A stretch of DNA of 10,016 nucleotides from Verrucomicrobiales bacterium (GTDB taxonomy: Bacteria > Verrucomicrobiota > Verrucomicrobiia > Verrucomicrobiales > DEV007), in NCBI GenBank assembly GCA_007123695.1, contig SLGN01000225.1, positions 1 through 10,016 on the forward strand. The letters run 5' to 3'. The position numbers and the translations under genes are program-made. The notes beneath the pieces were generated by a model that was not told the DNA's origin, ran no database searches, and was given only the letters and a program-made list of their open reading frames with translations. Positions within the stretch are counted from its first letter, which is position 1; each line of letters opens with the position of its first letter. Positions 1 through 6,960 of this stretch are shown here, piece by piece.

Positions 1-1038
1 GATCTCGTTGTCGAAGTGACCGATGTTGCAGACGATGGCCTGGTCCTTCATCGCGAGAAGGTGCTCGAGGCGGATGATGTCCTTGTTGCCGGTGGTGGTG
101 ACGTAGATGTCGGCCCAGCCGAGGGTGTCCTCGATGGTGAGGACGCGGTAGCCTTCCATCGCGGCCTGGAGGGCGCAAATGGGGTCGATCTCGGTCACGA
201 TCACCTGGGCGCCGAAGCCGCGCAGGGTCTGGGCGCAGCCCTTGCCGACGTCGCCGTAGCCGCAGACGACGGCGACCTTTCCGGCGATCATCACGTCGGT
301 GGCGCGCTTGATGCCGTCGACGAGCGACTCGCGGCAGCCGTAGAGGTTGTCGAACTTCGACTTGGTGACGGAGTCGTTCACGTTGATCGCGGGCACGCGG
401 AGCTTTCCGGCCTGCGACATCTGGTAGAGGCGGTGCACGCCGGTGGTGGTCTCCTCGGAGACGCCCTTCCAATCCTTGAGGTAGTTGGTGAACTTGATGG
501 GATCCTGTCCGTTGATGCGGCGCAGCAGGTTCTTGATGATCTCCTCCTCCTCGCTCTCGCTCGGGCTGTCGACGAAGGAGCGGTCTCCCTCCTCCAGCTC
601 GGCGCCCTTGTGGATGAGCAGGGTGGCGTCGCCGCCGTCGTCGACGATGAGCTGGGGCCCCTTGCCGTCGGGCCAGGTCAGGGCGGCTTCGGTGCAGTCC
701 CAGTATTCCTCGAGGGTCTCGCCCTTCCATGCGAAGACGGGGATGCCGGCGGCGGCGATGGCGGCGGCGGCGTGGTCCTGGGTGGAGAAGATGTTGCACG
801 AGCACCAGCGCACGTCGGCGCCGAGCTCCACGAGGGTCTCGATGAGGACGGCGGTCTGGATCGTCATGTGCAGCGAGCCCATGATGCGGACGCCCTGGAG
901 CGGCTTCTCGGTCGCGTACTTGGCCCGCGTGGCCATCAGGCCGGGCATCTCTTCCTGCGCGACTTCGATCTCGCGGCGGCCGTAGTCGGCGAGGGAGATG
1001 TCGGCGACTTTGTAGTCTTCTTTGATTGCTGTTTTCAT
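1..1038 (-). CDS. ahcY: S-adenosylhomocysteinase (partial, C-terminus beyond left edge)
   Basis: Cytosolic NAD-dependent enzyme that splits S-adenosylhomocysteine into adenosine and homocysteine, removing the product inhibitor of methyltransferases. The visible 346 residues start [20 protein letters not shown]. The substrate-domain motif GSLHMTIQT has its His at residue 57. The segment [16 protein letters not shown] spans about 219-233, where K226, D230 and N231 match the active-site Lys, Asp and Asn of the family. The NAD-binding loop GYGDVGKG lies at about 260-267, followed by [15 protein letters not shown]. About 40 extra residues between GDATLL and ETTTGVHRL fit the long bacterial form (about 470 aa), so roughly 100 or more residues are missing off the edge. 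The ATG at 1038 is the only start that gives the normal N-terminus; the mRNA just upstream has no AGGAGG-like site. It is the last gene of a metK, four-helix-bundle gene, ahcY series. Identity is secure. Confidence 0.97.
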   Translation of the reverse strand, partial: MKTAIKEDYKVADISLADYGRREIEVAQEEMPGLMATRAKYATEKPLQGVRIMGSLHMTIQTAVLIETLVELGADVRWCSCNIFSTQDHAAAAIAAAGIPVFAWKGETLEEYWDCTEAALTWPDGKGPQLIVDDGGDATLLIHKGAELEEGDRSFVDSPSESEEEEIIKNLLRRINGQDPIKFTNYLKDWKGVSEETTTGVHRLYQMSQAGKLRVPAINVNDSVTKSKFDNLYGCRESLVDGIKRATDVMIAGKVAVVCGYGDVGKGCAQTLRGFGAQVIVTEIDPICALQAAMEGYRVLTIEDTLGWADIYVTTTGNKDIIRLEHLLAMKDQAIVCNIGHFDNEI

Positions 1039-1051
1039 AAAGTTTAGGAGG

Positions 1052-1072
1052 TTTCAGTGTTCAGTTTTCAGT
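1052..1072 (+). repeat. left heptamer repeat block (3 x KTTCAGT)
   Basis: Three 7-nt units TTTCAGT, GTTCAGT and TTTCAGT lie head to tail. The last 14 nt are the exact inverted partner of 1475-1488. The TGA stop of the minus-strand four-helix-bundle gene lies inside this block, at 1063-1061, so the repeat supplies the end of the reading frame. Confidence 0.85.
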
Positions 1073-1459
1073 GGGATGCGGAGACGCGGCATTCCTGCCT
1101 TTTTCGATAGATTTGACGAGGCCTTGAAGCATGGCGGCAATCTCGCGGGTTTCGGTGATGAGTTCGTCCGGGATGTCCAGGCTGGGGCGATTGAGCTTCT
1201 GGGAAACCTTTCGGGCTATATAGAGTTGCGTTCTGAGTTCAGCACAGGATCCCTTGGAATAACGGAGGAAAGGGATGAATTCAGCATCGCTGCCCCTTTC
1301 CGACCCTTCCGCAATGTTCGACGGAATCGAGATCGCAGAACGCTGCGCCTGGTCTTTCAAGGTGAAGTTCTTGCATTCGTCAAACTCAACACAAACTTCA
1401 ACGGCAAGCCGACAGCCTCTTTTCCAAACTTCAAGGTCCTCAAAGGTCTGCAACGCCAT
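1061..1459 (-). CDS. four-helix-bundle protein (23S rRNA intervening-sequence protein family, TIGR02436-like)
   Basis: A 132-residue protein. The N-terminus TFEDLEVWKRGCRLAVEV and the central motif AISIPSNIAEG (42-52), followed by EFIPFLRYSKGSCAELRTQL (60-79), are diagnostic of the intervening-sequence-protein family. This family forms small pentameric four-helix bundles related to the Avd accessory protein of diversity-generating retroelements. The cellular role of stand-alone members is not established. Length is slightly above the usual 115-125 residues; the tail NAASPHPTEN is partly encoded by the flanking repeat. The ATG at 1459 gives the standard start, with only a weak GAG upstream. 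It is co-oriented with metK and ahcY and sits between them, 39 nt after the metK stop. Lower GC and flanking inverted heptamers suggest later insertion. No reverse transcriptase or template repeat is nearby, so a DGR role is unlikely. Confidence 0.9.
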   Translation of the reverse strand: MALQTFEDLEVWKRGCRLAVEVCVEFDECKNFTLKDQAQRSAISIPSNIAEGSERGSDAEFIPFLRYSKGSCAELRTQLYIARKVSQKLNRPSLDIPDELITETREIAAMLQGLVKSIEKGRNAASPHPTEN

Positions 1460-1467
1460 CTGCTCGT

Positions 1468-1488
1468 GCTGAAAACTGAAAACTGAAC
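1468..1488 (-). repeat. right heptamer repeat block (3 x NCTGAAM)
   Basis: Three 7-nt units GCTGAAA, ACTGAAA and ACTGAAC lie just upstream of the four-helix-bundle gene start (ATG at 1459). They are the inverted counterpart of the block at 1052-1072, and 14 nt match exactly. Confidence 0.85.
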
Positions 1489-1498
1489 TCTGGTAAAC

Positions 1499-2677
<1,179 letters not shown>

Positions 2678-2724
2678 GTTGTATTTACAAATCTTGATTG
2701 ATTGATACTCTAATCTCCCAATTC
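2678..2724. promoter_or_regulatory. divergent promoter/operator region between metK and the ArsR-methyltransferase gene
   Basis: This 47-bp spacer must hold both divergent promoters and is AT-rich against its surroundings. Seen directly: an inverted repeat TTGTA-TT-TACAA at 2679-2690, ending 2 nt before the metK ATG, and three tandem TTGA units at 2694-2705. A possible plus-strand promoter is TTTACA (2684-2689, 5 of 6 to the -35 consensus), then 16 nt, then TACTCT (2706-2711); TAATCT at 2711-2716 is an alternative -10. The dyad overlaps the -35 and abuts the metK start, so a bound repressor could block both directions. That the neighbouring ArsR protein binds here is inference. Confidence 0.45.
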
Positions 2725-3660
2725 ATGGCGTCAATCCTGAAATCGTTGCGGCTCATCGCCGATCCGACGCGTTTGCGCATCCTCGGCCTGCTCCGGCGCG
2801 AAGAGCTCTCCGTCGTCGAACTGCAAGAGGTGCTCGGCATGGGACAGTCGCGGATTTCCTCGCAGCTCTCGCAGTTGCGTCTCGGCAAGCTGGTCACGGA
2901 CCGCCGCGCCGGCAAAAACATCATCTACGCCTTCGGCCACGAGGCGGAGCCTCCCGACCCCCGCATCGTCGCGGCCCTCGAGCTCGCCCTGGCCGAGGTG
3001 CCCGAGGCGCCCGACGACGCGGCGGCGCTGGGGTTGATCCTGGCGAAACGGCGCGACAAGGCGCGGGCCTACTTCGACGCCCTCGCCGGCAAATTCGGGC
3101 GCACCTACTGCCCCGGGCGGTCGTGGAAGGCGCTTGCCGAGACGCTGCTGAAGCTGATGCCGCCGATGGTCATCGCCGACCTCGGTGCGGGCGAGGGCAC
3201 CTTCTCCCAGCTTCTCGCGCAGCGGGCCGAAAAGGTCATCGCCGTCGACAACTCAGAGAAGATGGTCGAATACGGCGCGGCGGTGGCGAGGGAGAACGGA
3301 TTCGACAATCTGGAATACCGTTTCGGCGGGATCGAGTCGCCCCCCGTAGACGACGCCTCCGTCGATCTCGCCGTCTTCAGCCAGTCGCTCCACCACGCCG
3401 AGCACCCCGCCGTGGCCATCGCTGCGGCGCACCGCATCCTCAAGCCGGGCGGACGGGTCGTCGTGCTCGACCTGCTCAAGCACGGCTTCGAAGAGGCCCG
3501 GGAACTCTACGCCGACATCTGGCTGGGCTTCTCCGAGCTGGAGCTGACCCGGTTTCTCCGCGACGCCGGATTCTCCCGCCTCGAGACCTCGGTGGTCGAC
3601 CGCGAGAGCGAGCCTCCCCATTTCCAAACGCTCATGGCCCTCGGAACGAAGGAAGCCTGA
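2725..3660 (+). CDS. ArsR-family winged-helix regulator fused to a SAM-dependent methyltransferase domain
   Basis: A 311-residue fusion. Residues about 5-70 form an ArsR-type winged helix: LRLIADPTRLRILGLLRREE, then LSVVELQEVLGMGQSRISSQLSQL as recognition region, then the wing DRRAGKNIIYAF. No ArsR metal-binding Cys motif is evident. From about 135 on lies a class I methyltransferase fold: motif I DLGAGEG at 152-158, acidic VDNSEKM after strand 2, SQSLHHAEHP, and LKPGGRVVVLDLL. The ATG at 2725 matches the usual distance to ADPTRLRIL; a TTG at 2698 would add nine residues and eat into the control region. It is divergent from metK and the ahcY block. ArsR proteins with this fused domain include SahR-type regulators, which control SAM-cycle genes in Proteobacteria in response to SAH. 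A like role here is inference; enzymatic methyl transfer is the alternative. Confidence 0.9.
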   Translation: MASILKSLRLIADPTRLRILGLLRREELSVVELQEVLGMGQSRISSQLSQLRLGKLVTDRRAGKNIIYAFGHEAEPPDPRIVAALELALAEVPEAPDDAAALGLILAKRRDKARAYFDALAGKFGRTYCPGRSWKALAETLLKLMPPMVIADLGAGEGTFSQLLAQRAEKVIAVDNSEKMVEYGAAVARENGFDNLEYRFGGIESPPVDDASVDLAVFSQSLHHAEHPAVAIAAAHRILKPGGRVVVLDLLKHGFEEARELYADIWLGFSELELTRFLRDAGFSRLETSVVDRESEPPHFQTLMALGTKEA

Positions 3661-3744
3661 CGAAGCCCCTGTCCAACCAAGGCGGCCAACTCGCCCGCGA
3701 TGGGCAAAAAGCCCAAGAAATGCCCCGGATCGGCCGGGTCGCGC

Positions 3745-3773
3745 TTGCGTGCTCGTCCGGGTCGCCGCAGATT
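3745..3773 (+). promoter_or_regulatory. weak promoter candidate for the TIM-barrel gene
   Basis: TTGCGT (3745-3750), 17 nt, then CAGATT (3768-3773). Each hexamer matches only half of its consensus. The implied start would be around 3780, 3 nt before the ATG. Elsewhere in this 122-bp gap a small hairpin, TGGGC-AAAAA-GCCCA (3701-3715), is visible, but no T-run follows it on the plus strand. Confidence 0.2.
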
Positions 3774-3782
3774 GAGCCGCCA

Positions 3783-4700
3783 ATGGCCGATCTCGCTAGC
3801 CGACTCTCGCTCTCGACCTGCTGGTGCTCGCACCGGCACGACGACGGCTATGCCATGCTCTGCGAGATGCGCGAGCTCGGCTTCCGGCGTGCCGAGCTGA
3901 GCCACGGAATCCGGCTCGACCTCGTGCCGGGGATCCTGCGCGCGGTCGACGAGGGCGTCGTCGAAATCTCGTCGGTGCACAACTTCTGCCCCCTGCCGCC
4001 CTCGATGAACCAGCCGGCGCCGAACCTGTTCCAGCCCTCGGCCCGCACCAAGACCGAGCGGGCCCTCTGGCTGGTGCATTCCCAGCGCACTCTCGAGTTC
4101 GCTTCGCGGGTGCAGGCCCGGGACGTCGTCATGCACTCCGGCAGCGTGAGTTTCCTGTTCCGGTCGCCCGAGGCCGTGCTCGAGAGCGATGCCCCGCCGT
4201 CCGAGAAAATTCGGGAGCGGGCCATGGCGCGCCTGCGGAAAAAGGCCGTGCGGGCCATCGAGGACGTCGTCGTCTCCTACATCGCGCTCCTGCCTGCCGT
4301 AGTCGAGCGCGGTCTCGTGCTCGGGGTGGAAAACCGCGAAGGCGTCCTCGAGCTGCCCCTCGACGAGGGCTTCGACGACTTTTTCGGGAACTTCGAAGAC
4401 GAGGAGCCCGTCGGCTACTGGCACGACACCGGCCATGCGCGGATCAAGGAGATGGGCGGATTCCTCCACCACGAGGAGCACCTCGCGGCGAGGGCGGGCC
4501 GGCTCGTCGGCTTCCACCTGCACGACGTGAACGCCGAGGGCCGCGACCACCATCCGCCCGGAACCGGCTCGGTTGATTTCGACATGGTGGCCCGCCACGT
4601 CCGTCCCCACCACACCCTCGTCTTCGAGCCGAGCCCGCGCCTTTCGCGCGAGGAGATTCTGAGCTCGCGGGAATTCCTTCTTGAAACTCTGCCGGGTTGA
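3783..4700 (+). CDS. TIM-barrel protein of the sugar phosphate isomerase/epimerase (xylose isomerase-like) superfamily
   Basis: A 305-residue soluble protein; the specific reaction is not recognisable. Barrel-strand motifs follow in the expected order: RLSLSTCWCSHRHDDG near the start, ELSHGIR, SSVHNFCPLP (H66), VVMHSGS, LGVENREG (E183), GYWHDTGHA (H214, D215, H218), FHLHDVN (H245, H247, D248) and LVFEPSP (E282). The E, D/H, H and E set resembles the divalent-metal site of AP-endonuclease-2/xylose-isomerase-like barrels, so metal-dependent isomerase, epimerase or hydrolase activity is inferred. The ATG at 3783 puts the first barrel strand close to the N-terminus as in relatives; an upstream in-frame ATG at 3720 would add 21 low-complexity residues. 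No Shine-Dalgarno site is visible. It follows the ArsR-methyltransferase gene by 122 bp, so it may or may not be co-transcribed. Confidence 0.82.
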   Translation: MADLASRLSLSTCWCSHRHDDGYAMLCEMRELGFRRAELSHGIRLDLVPGILRAVDEGVVEISSVHNFCPLPPSMNQPAPNLFQPSARTKTERALWLVHSQRTLEFASRVQARDVVMHSGSVSFLFRSPEAVLESDAPPSEKIRERAMARLRKKAVRAIEDVVVSYIALLPAVVERGLVLGVENREGVLELPLDEGFDDFFGNFEDEEPVGYWHDTGHARIKEMGGFLHHEEHLAARAGRLVGFHLHDVNAEGRDHHPPGTGSVDFDMVARHVRPHHTLVFEPSPRLSREEILSSREFLLETLPG

Positions 4701-4755
4701 TTCGGGACGGGGTAGCCTCTTGAAAATCCTGAAACCGCCTGCGCCCCGATCCGGC

Positions 4756-4771
4756 GGAAAGTTGCCTTTCC
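4756..4771. other. short hairpin between the TIM-barrel and epimerase genes
   Basis: GGAAAG-TTGC-CTTTCC forms a perfect 6-bp stem with a 4-nt loop, followed by the pyrimidine-rich stretch TTCCTTCCG. It could help end the upstream transcript, but lacks a clean T-run and may be chance. Confidence 0.25.
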
Positions 4772-4788
4772 TTCCTTCCGCGAAGGTC

Positions 4789-4794
4789 TAGGTT
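4789..4794 (+). promoter_or_regulatory. -10-like hexamer TAGGTT before the epimerase gene
   Basis: TAGGTT ends 6 nt before the ATG at 4801, so normal -10 spacing would start the transcript at the A of the ATG. No convincing -35 lies at 16-18 nt; TTGCCT (4762-4767) is 21 nt away. Supported mainly by recurrence of this layout at other genes in the window. Confidence 0.2.
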
Positions 4795-4800
4795 GCAGCC

Positions 4801-5706
4801 ATGCATGTCGGCATCACCGGGGCGAGCGGCTTCGTGGGCGCGGCCCTCGGGGAAGAGTGCCGGCGCCGCGGCTGGACCGTGACCGCCTTCTCCCGCCGCG
4901 AGGGCGCAGCGGTGCCGGGAGCCGAAGAGACCCGCCCGCTCGCCGGAGATGGCCCGGTCGATCTCGGCGGGCTCGACGCCCTGGTGAATCTGGCCGGCGA
5001 ACCCATCGCGGCGCTGTGGACGCGGCGGCGCAAGGAACTCATCCGCACGAGCCGCGTCGGCCTCGCCACCCGCCTCGTCGAGTCGATGGAGCAGCTGCCC
5101 GAGGAGGAGCGGCCCCGTGTCTTCGTCTCCGCCTCGGCGACCGGCTACTACGGCGACCGGGGCGACGAGTCCCTCGACGAACACTCCGATCCGGGCTTCG
5201 GCTTCCTCGCCGCCGTCTGTCGCGATTGGGAAGCCGCCGCCGCCCCTGCCGCGGAGCTCGGGGTGCGGGTCGTGGCCCCCCGCATCGGGCTCGTCCTCGG
5301 GCGGGGCGGATTGCTCGGCCGGGTGCGCCCCCTTTTCCGACTCGGTCTCGGCGGCCCGCTCGCCACGGGTCGGCAGTGGATGCCTTGGATCCACCTCGCG
5401 GACCTCGCCGCGATCCTCGCGGAATGCGTCGGCAACGAAGCCGTCCGCGGTCCCGTCAACGCCGTCGCGCCCCACCCTGTGCGGAACCGCGACTTCACCG
5501 CCGCCTACGCGCGGGTGCTGCGGCGACCCGCCCTGCTGCCCGCGCCCGGGCCGGTCCTGCGCCGCCTCCCCGGCGGCATGGGCGAGCTTTTCCTGGCCAG
5601 CCAGCGGGCCGAGCCGCTCGTCATGGCAGCCTTCGGCCACACCTGGCGGCATCCCGAGCTCGAGCCAGCCCTTCAGGCCATCGAGCAGGAATTGCCGCCG
5701 CGCTGA
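4801..5706 (+). CDS. TIGR01777-family NAD(P)-binding epimerase (SDR39U1/YfcH-like)
   Basis: A 301-residue extended short-chain dehydrogenase/reductase-like protein, soluble and of unknown substrate. The Rossmann motif TGASGFVG is at residues 6-13, right after the first strand MHVGI. Family hallmarks follow: DALVNLAGEPIA, LWTRRRKELIRTSRVG, FVSASATGYYGDRGDE around the catalytic strand, RIGLVLGRGGL, the WMPWIHLADL segment, GPVNAVAPHPVRNRDFT, and a C-terminal ELFLASQRAEPLVMAAFG, where the DUF1731-like tail ends these proteins. Length matches the usual 295-305 residues. The ATG at 4801 is fixed by the Rossmann motif. No Shine-Dalgarno site is seen. It begins 100 bp after the TIM-barrel gene and is followed by a strong hairpin. 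Relatives are often annotated as cell-division inhibitor SulA through an old error; that should not be carried over. Confidence 0.93.
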   Translation: MHVGITGASGFVGAALGEECRRRGWTVTAFSRREGAAVPGAEETRPLAGDGPVDLGGLDALVNLAGEPIAALWTRRRKELIRTSRVGLATRLVESMEQLPEEERPRVFVSASATGYYGDRGDESLDEHSDPGFGFLAAVCRDWEAAAAPAAELGVRVVAPRIGLVLGRGGLLGRVRPLFRLGLGGPLATGRQWMPWIHLADLAAILAECVGNEAVRGPVNAVAPHPVRNRDFTAAYARVLRRPALLPAPGPVLRRLPGGMGELFLASQRAEPLVMAAFGHTWRHPELEPALQAIEQELPPR

Positions 5707-5723
5707 TCCAGCGGGGCGGGTTG

Positions 5724-5762
5724 GGCGCCGGAAGCCGGAGCCCGCTTCGTGGTTCCGGCGCC
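5724..5762. other. strong hairpin between epimerase and HAD genes
   Basis: GGCGCCGGAA (5724-5733) and TTCCGGCGCC (5753-5762) form a perfect 10-bp inverted repeat. CC/GG pairing can extend it past a one-base bulge, leaving a 14-nt loop. No T-run follows, so it is not a classical intrinsic terminator. The right arm overlaps the possible -35 of the next gene, so it could protect the upstream mRNA 3' end, slow transcription, or be a protein-binding site. Confidence 0.6.
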
Positions 5763-5780
5763 GAGGATCTGGGCTATATT
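5753..5780 (+). promoter_or_regulatory. promoter candidate for the HAD phosphatase gene
   Basis: TATATT (5775-5780, 5 of 6 to the -10 consensus) is conspicuous in GC-rich surroundings. TTCCGG (5753-5758) 16 nt upstream is a poor -35. The implied start is about 5787, 2 nt before the ATG at 5789, so the mRNA would be almost leaderless. Confidence 0.4.
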
Positions 5781-5788
5781 GCGCCTCC

Positions 5789-6667
5789 ATGGCCGCACCC
5801 CAGAACATCATCGGGATCGTCTACGACTACGATCAGACCCTCAGCCCCACCTACATGCAGGACGAGGTGCTCTTTCCCAAATTCGGGATCAACCCCGCCG
5901 AGTTCTGGAAGCGCTGCCGGGCGCTCGTCGACGAGCAGGGCTTCGAGAGCGAGCTCGCCTACCTCAAGGCCATGATCGACTACCTCGAGATGGACGGCCC
6001 CAGCAACGCCGATCTCGAGGAACTCGGCAAGGGCCTCCAGTTCTATCCCGGTCTGCCCGAGATGTTCGAGGAACTCGACGGGATCCTCAGCGACGAGCAG
6101 CGCGCCATGGGGGTCAAGATCGAGCACTACATCGTCTCGAGCGGGATCAAGGCGCTGATCGTGGGCAGCCGGCTGCGACCCCATTTCCGCGAAATCTTCG
6201 GCTGCGAGTTCGCCGAGAGCGCCGCCGGGCGGATCTCCTTTCCCCGGCGCGTCATCTCGCACACAGCCAAGACGCAATACCTCTTCCGCATCAACAAAGG
6301 GATGCTCGACCCGGCCGAGGACGTCAACGACCACATGCCCGACCACCTGCGCCCCATTCCCTTCCCCAACATGATCTACCTCGGCGACGGCCCCACCGAC
6401 GTGCCTTGCTTCACGGTGATGAAGCGTTTTGGCGGCCACAGCATCGCCGTCTACAACCCCGAGGACAAGACCCGCACCAGCTTCCGCAAGGCCTACCAGC
6501 TCTCGGGGGTGGCGGGGCGGATCAAGCACATCGCCCCGGCCGACTACCGGGCCGGCAGCCACCTGCGCCTCATCCTCGAGGAGACCGTGCTGGAGATCGC
6601 CGCCCGCATCGTCGAGACGCGACGCCGCGAGATCATGGACAACACCGTCGCCGCACCGACGCATTGA
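5789..6667 (+). CDS. HAD-superfamily phosphatase (phosphoserine-phosphatase-like)
   Basis: A 292-residue soluble hydrolase. Motif I is DYDQTL, with nucleophile D13 and acid/base D15. A helical cap follows (about 20-110), then motif II VSSG at 116-119, the probable motif III lysine K161 in SHTAKTQY, and motif IV GDGPTD at 199-204 with magnesium-binding D200 and D204. All catalytic residues are present, so it should be active in phosphate transfer, but the substrate is not predictable. The ATG at 5789 puts motif I near the N-terminus as the family requires. The reading frame is open far upstream, but that part is the epimerase in another frame. There is no Shine-Dalgarno site. An 82-bp gap with a hairpin and a TATATT box separates it from the epimerase, which suggests its own promoter. 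Confidence 0.92.
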   Translation: MAAPQNIIGIVYDYDQTLSPTYMQDEVLFPKFGINPAEFWKRCRALVDEQGFESELAYLKAMIDYLEMDGPSNADLEELGKGLQFYPGLPEMFEELDGILSDEQRAMGVKIEHYIVSSGIKALIVGSRLRPHFREIFGCEFAESAAGRISFPRRVISHTAKTQYLFRINKGMLDPAEDVNDHMPDHLRPIPFPNMIYLGDGPTDVPCFTVMKRFGGHSIAVYNPEDKTRTSFRKAYQLSGVAGRIKHIAPADYRAGSHLRLILEETVLEIAARIVETRRREIMDNTVAAPTH

Positions 6668-6960
6668 GCACCGCGCCGGGGAATTCCCGCACGTCGGCTT
6701 GCGTCCGCACTGCTTTGAGGGGAAGGATGCGGTCGCCACGCCAAAGTGATTCCACCGGGCTTTAGCTCGCGTGTGTTGGAGAAGCGGGACGCCGTCGCCG
6801 CCATCGCCCGGAGCGCCGTGCCGAGGAGGTGAGTTCGGCCCGCCTCCGCTTGCCTCTGCGCCCTCGAGCGGACGCCTCAAAAAGGTAAGGCACTGGGTGG
6901 AGGGTGGATCGCTGCAAGAATCGGGTGGTTCGCCGCCGGTGGCCGCCTACAGTCGATGGC
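6668..6960. other. non-coding intergenic stretch, possible dispersed repeat
   Basis: No gene can be supported in these 293 bases. Open frames on both strands give only Arg/Ser/Pro-rich text with no recognisable domain or ribosome site. Seen here are GGGAATTCCC (a 10-nt palindrome near 6682), a GGGCTTTAGCTC segment around 6759-6770, and an AGGAGG at about 6824 with no usable start behind it. The segment reading GAGCTAAAGCCC on the minus strand resembles short dispersed intergenic repeats of other bacteria, but copy number cannot be judged from one window. Confidence 0.4.
6948..6953 (+). promoter_or_regulatory. -10-like hexamer TACAGT before the alkyltransferase gene
   Basis: TACAGT (4 of 6 to consensus) ends 7 nt before the ATG at 6961; normal spacing would place the transcript start at about 6960. 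No good -35 is visible. Same layout as at 4789 and 5775. Confidence 0.22.

Larger units (their letters stand above)
1052..1488. mobile_element. candidate inserted cassette: four-helix-bundle gene between inverted heptamer repeats
   Basis: The small gene at 1061-1459 is bracketed by two 21-nt blocks in opposite orientation. Each block is three copies of a 7-nt unit, TTTCAGT on the left (1052-1072) and ACTGAAA on the right (1468-1488). A 14-nt stretch, GTTCAGTTTTCAGT at 1059-1072, is a perfect inverted match to 1475-1488. The block lies between metK and ahcY, ending about 10 nt after the metK stop and 13 nt before the ahcY start. Its base composition is visibly less GC-rich than both neighbours. 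There is no transposase or integrase inside, so any movement would need help in trans. I recall similar CTGAAAACTGAAAACTG flanks beside this gene family in other genomes, which supports the cassette reading, but I cannot verify it here. Confidence 0.5.

Noticed and set aside
16..1047. 343-residue plus-strand open frame opposite ahcY
   Set aside because: Antisense shadow of a secure S-adenosylhomocysteinase gene in high-GC codon usage; low-complexity Val/Asp/Gly-rich text without any domain.
1061..1459. Diversity-generating retroelement accessory gene (Avd)
   Set aside because: The protein is in the related family, but no reverse transcriptase, template repeat or variable repeat is present in the window.
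2678..2724. SAM riboswitch upstream of metK
   Set aside because: Only 47 nt separate the two divergent start codons, too short for any known SAM riboswitch class with an expression platform, and no such fold is visible.
3123..3782. Upstream extension of the TIM-barrel frame into the ArsR-methyltransferase gene
   Set aside because: The extension is Arg-rich off-frame text from the preceding gene; homology-like sequence begins only at the ATG at 3783.
3700..3900. Short basic open frame beginning MGKKPKKCPG
   Set aside because: Lys/Arg-rich start looked like a small basic protein, but there is no ribosome site and more than half of it is the TIM-barrel gene out of frame.
4801..5706. Cell-division inhibitor SulA
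   Set aside because: This label is attached to TIGR01777-type proteins by old annotation; the sequence is a Rossmann-fold epimerase, not the SOS inhibitor.
4444..5811. 455-residue minus-strand frame opposite the epimerase
   Set aside because: Gly/Arg/Pro-rich antisense shadow of a gene with clear SDR motifs.
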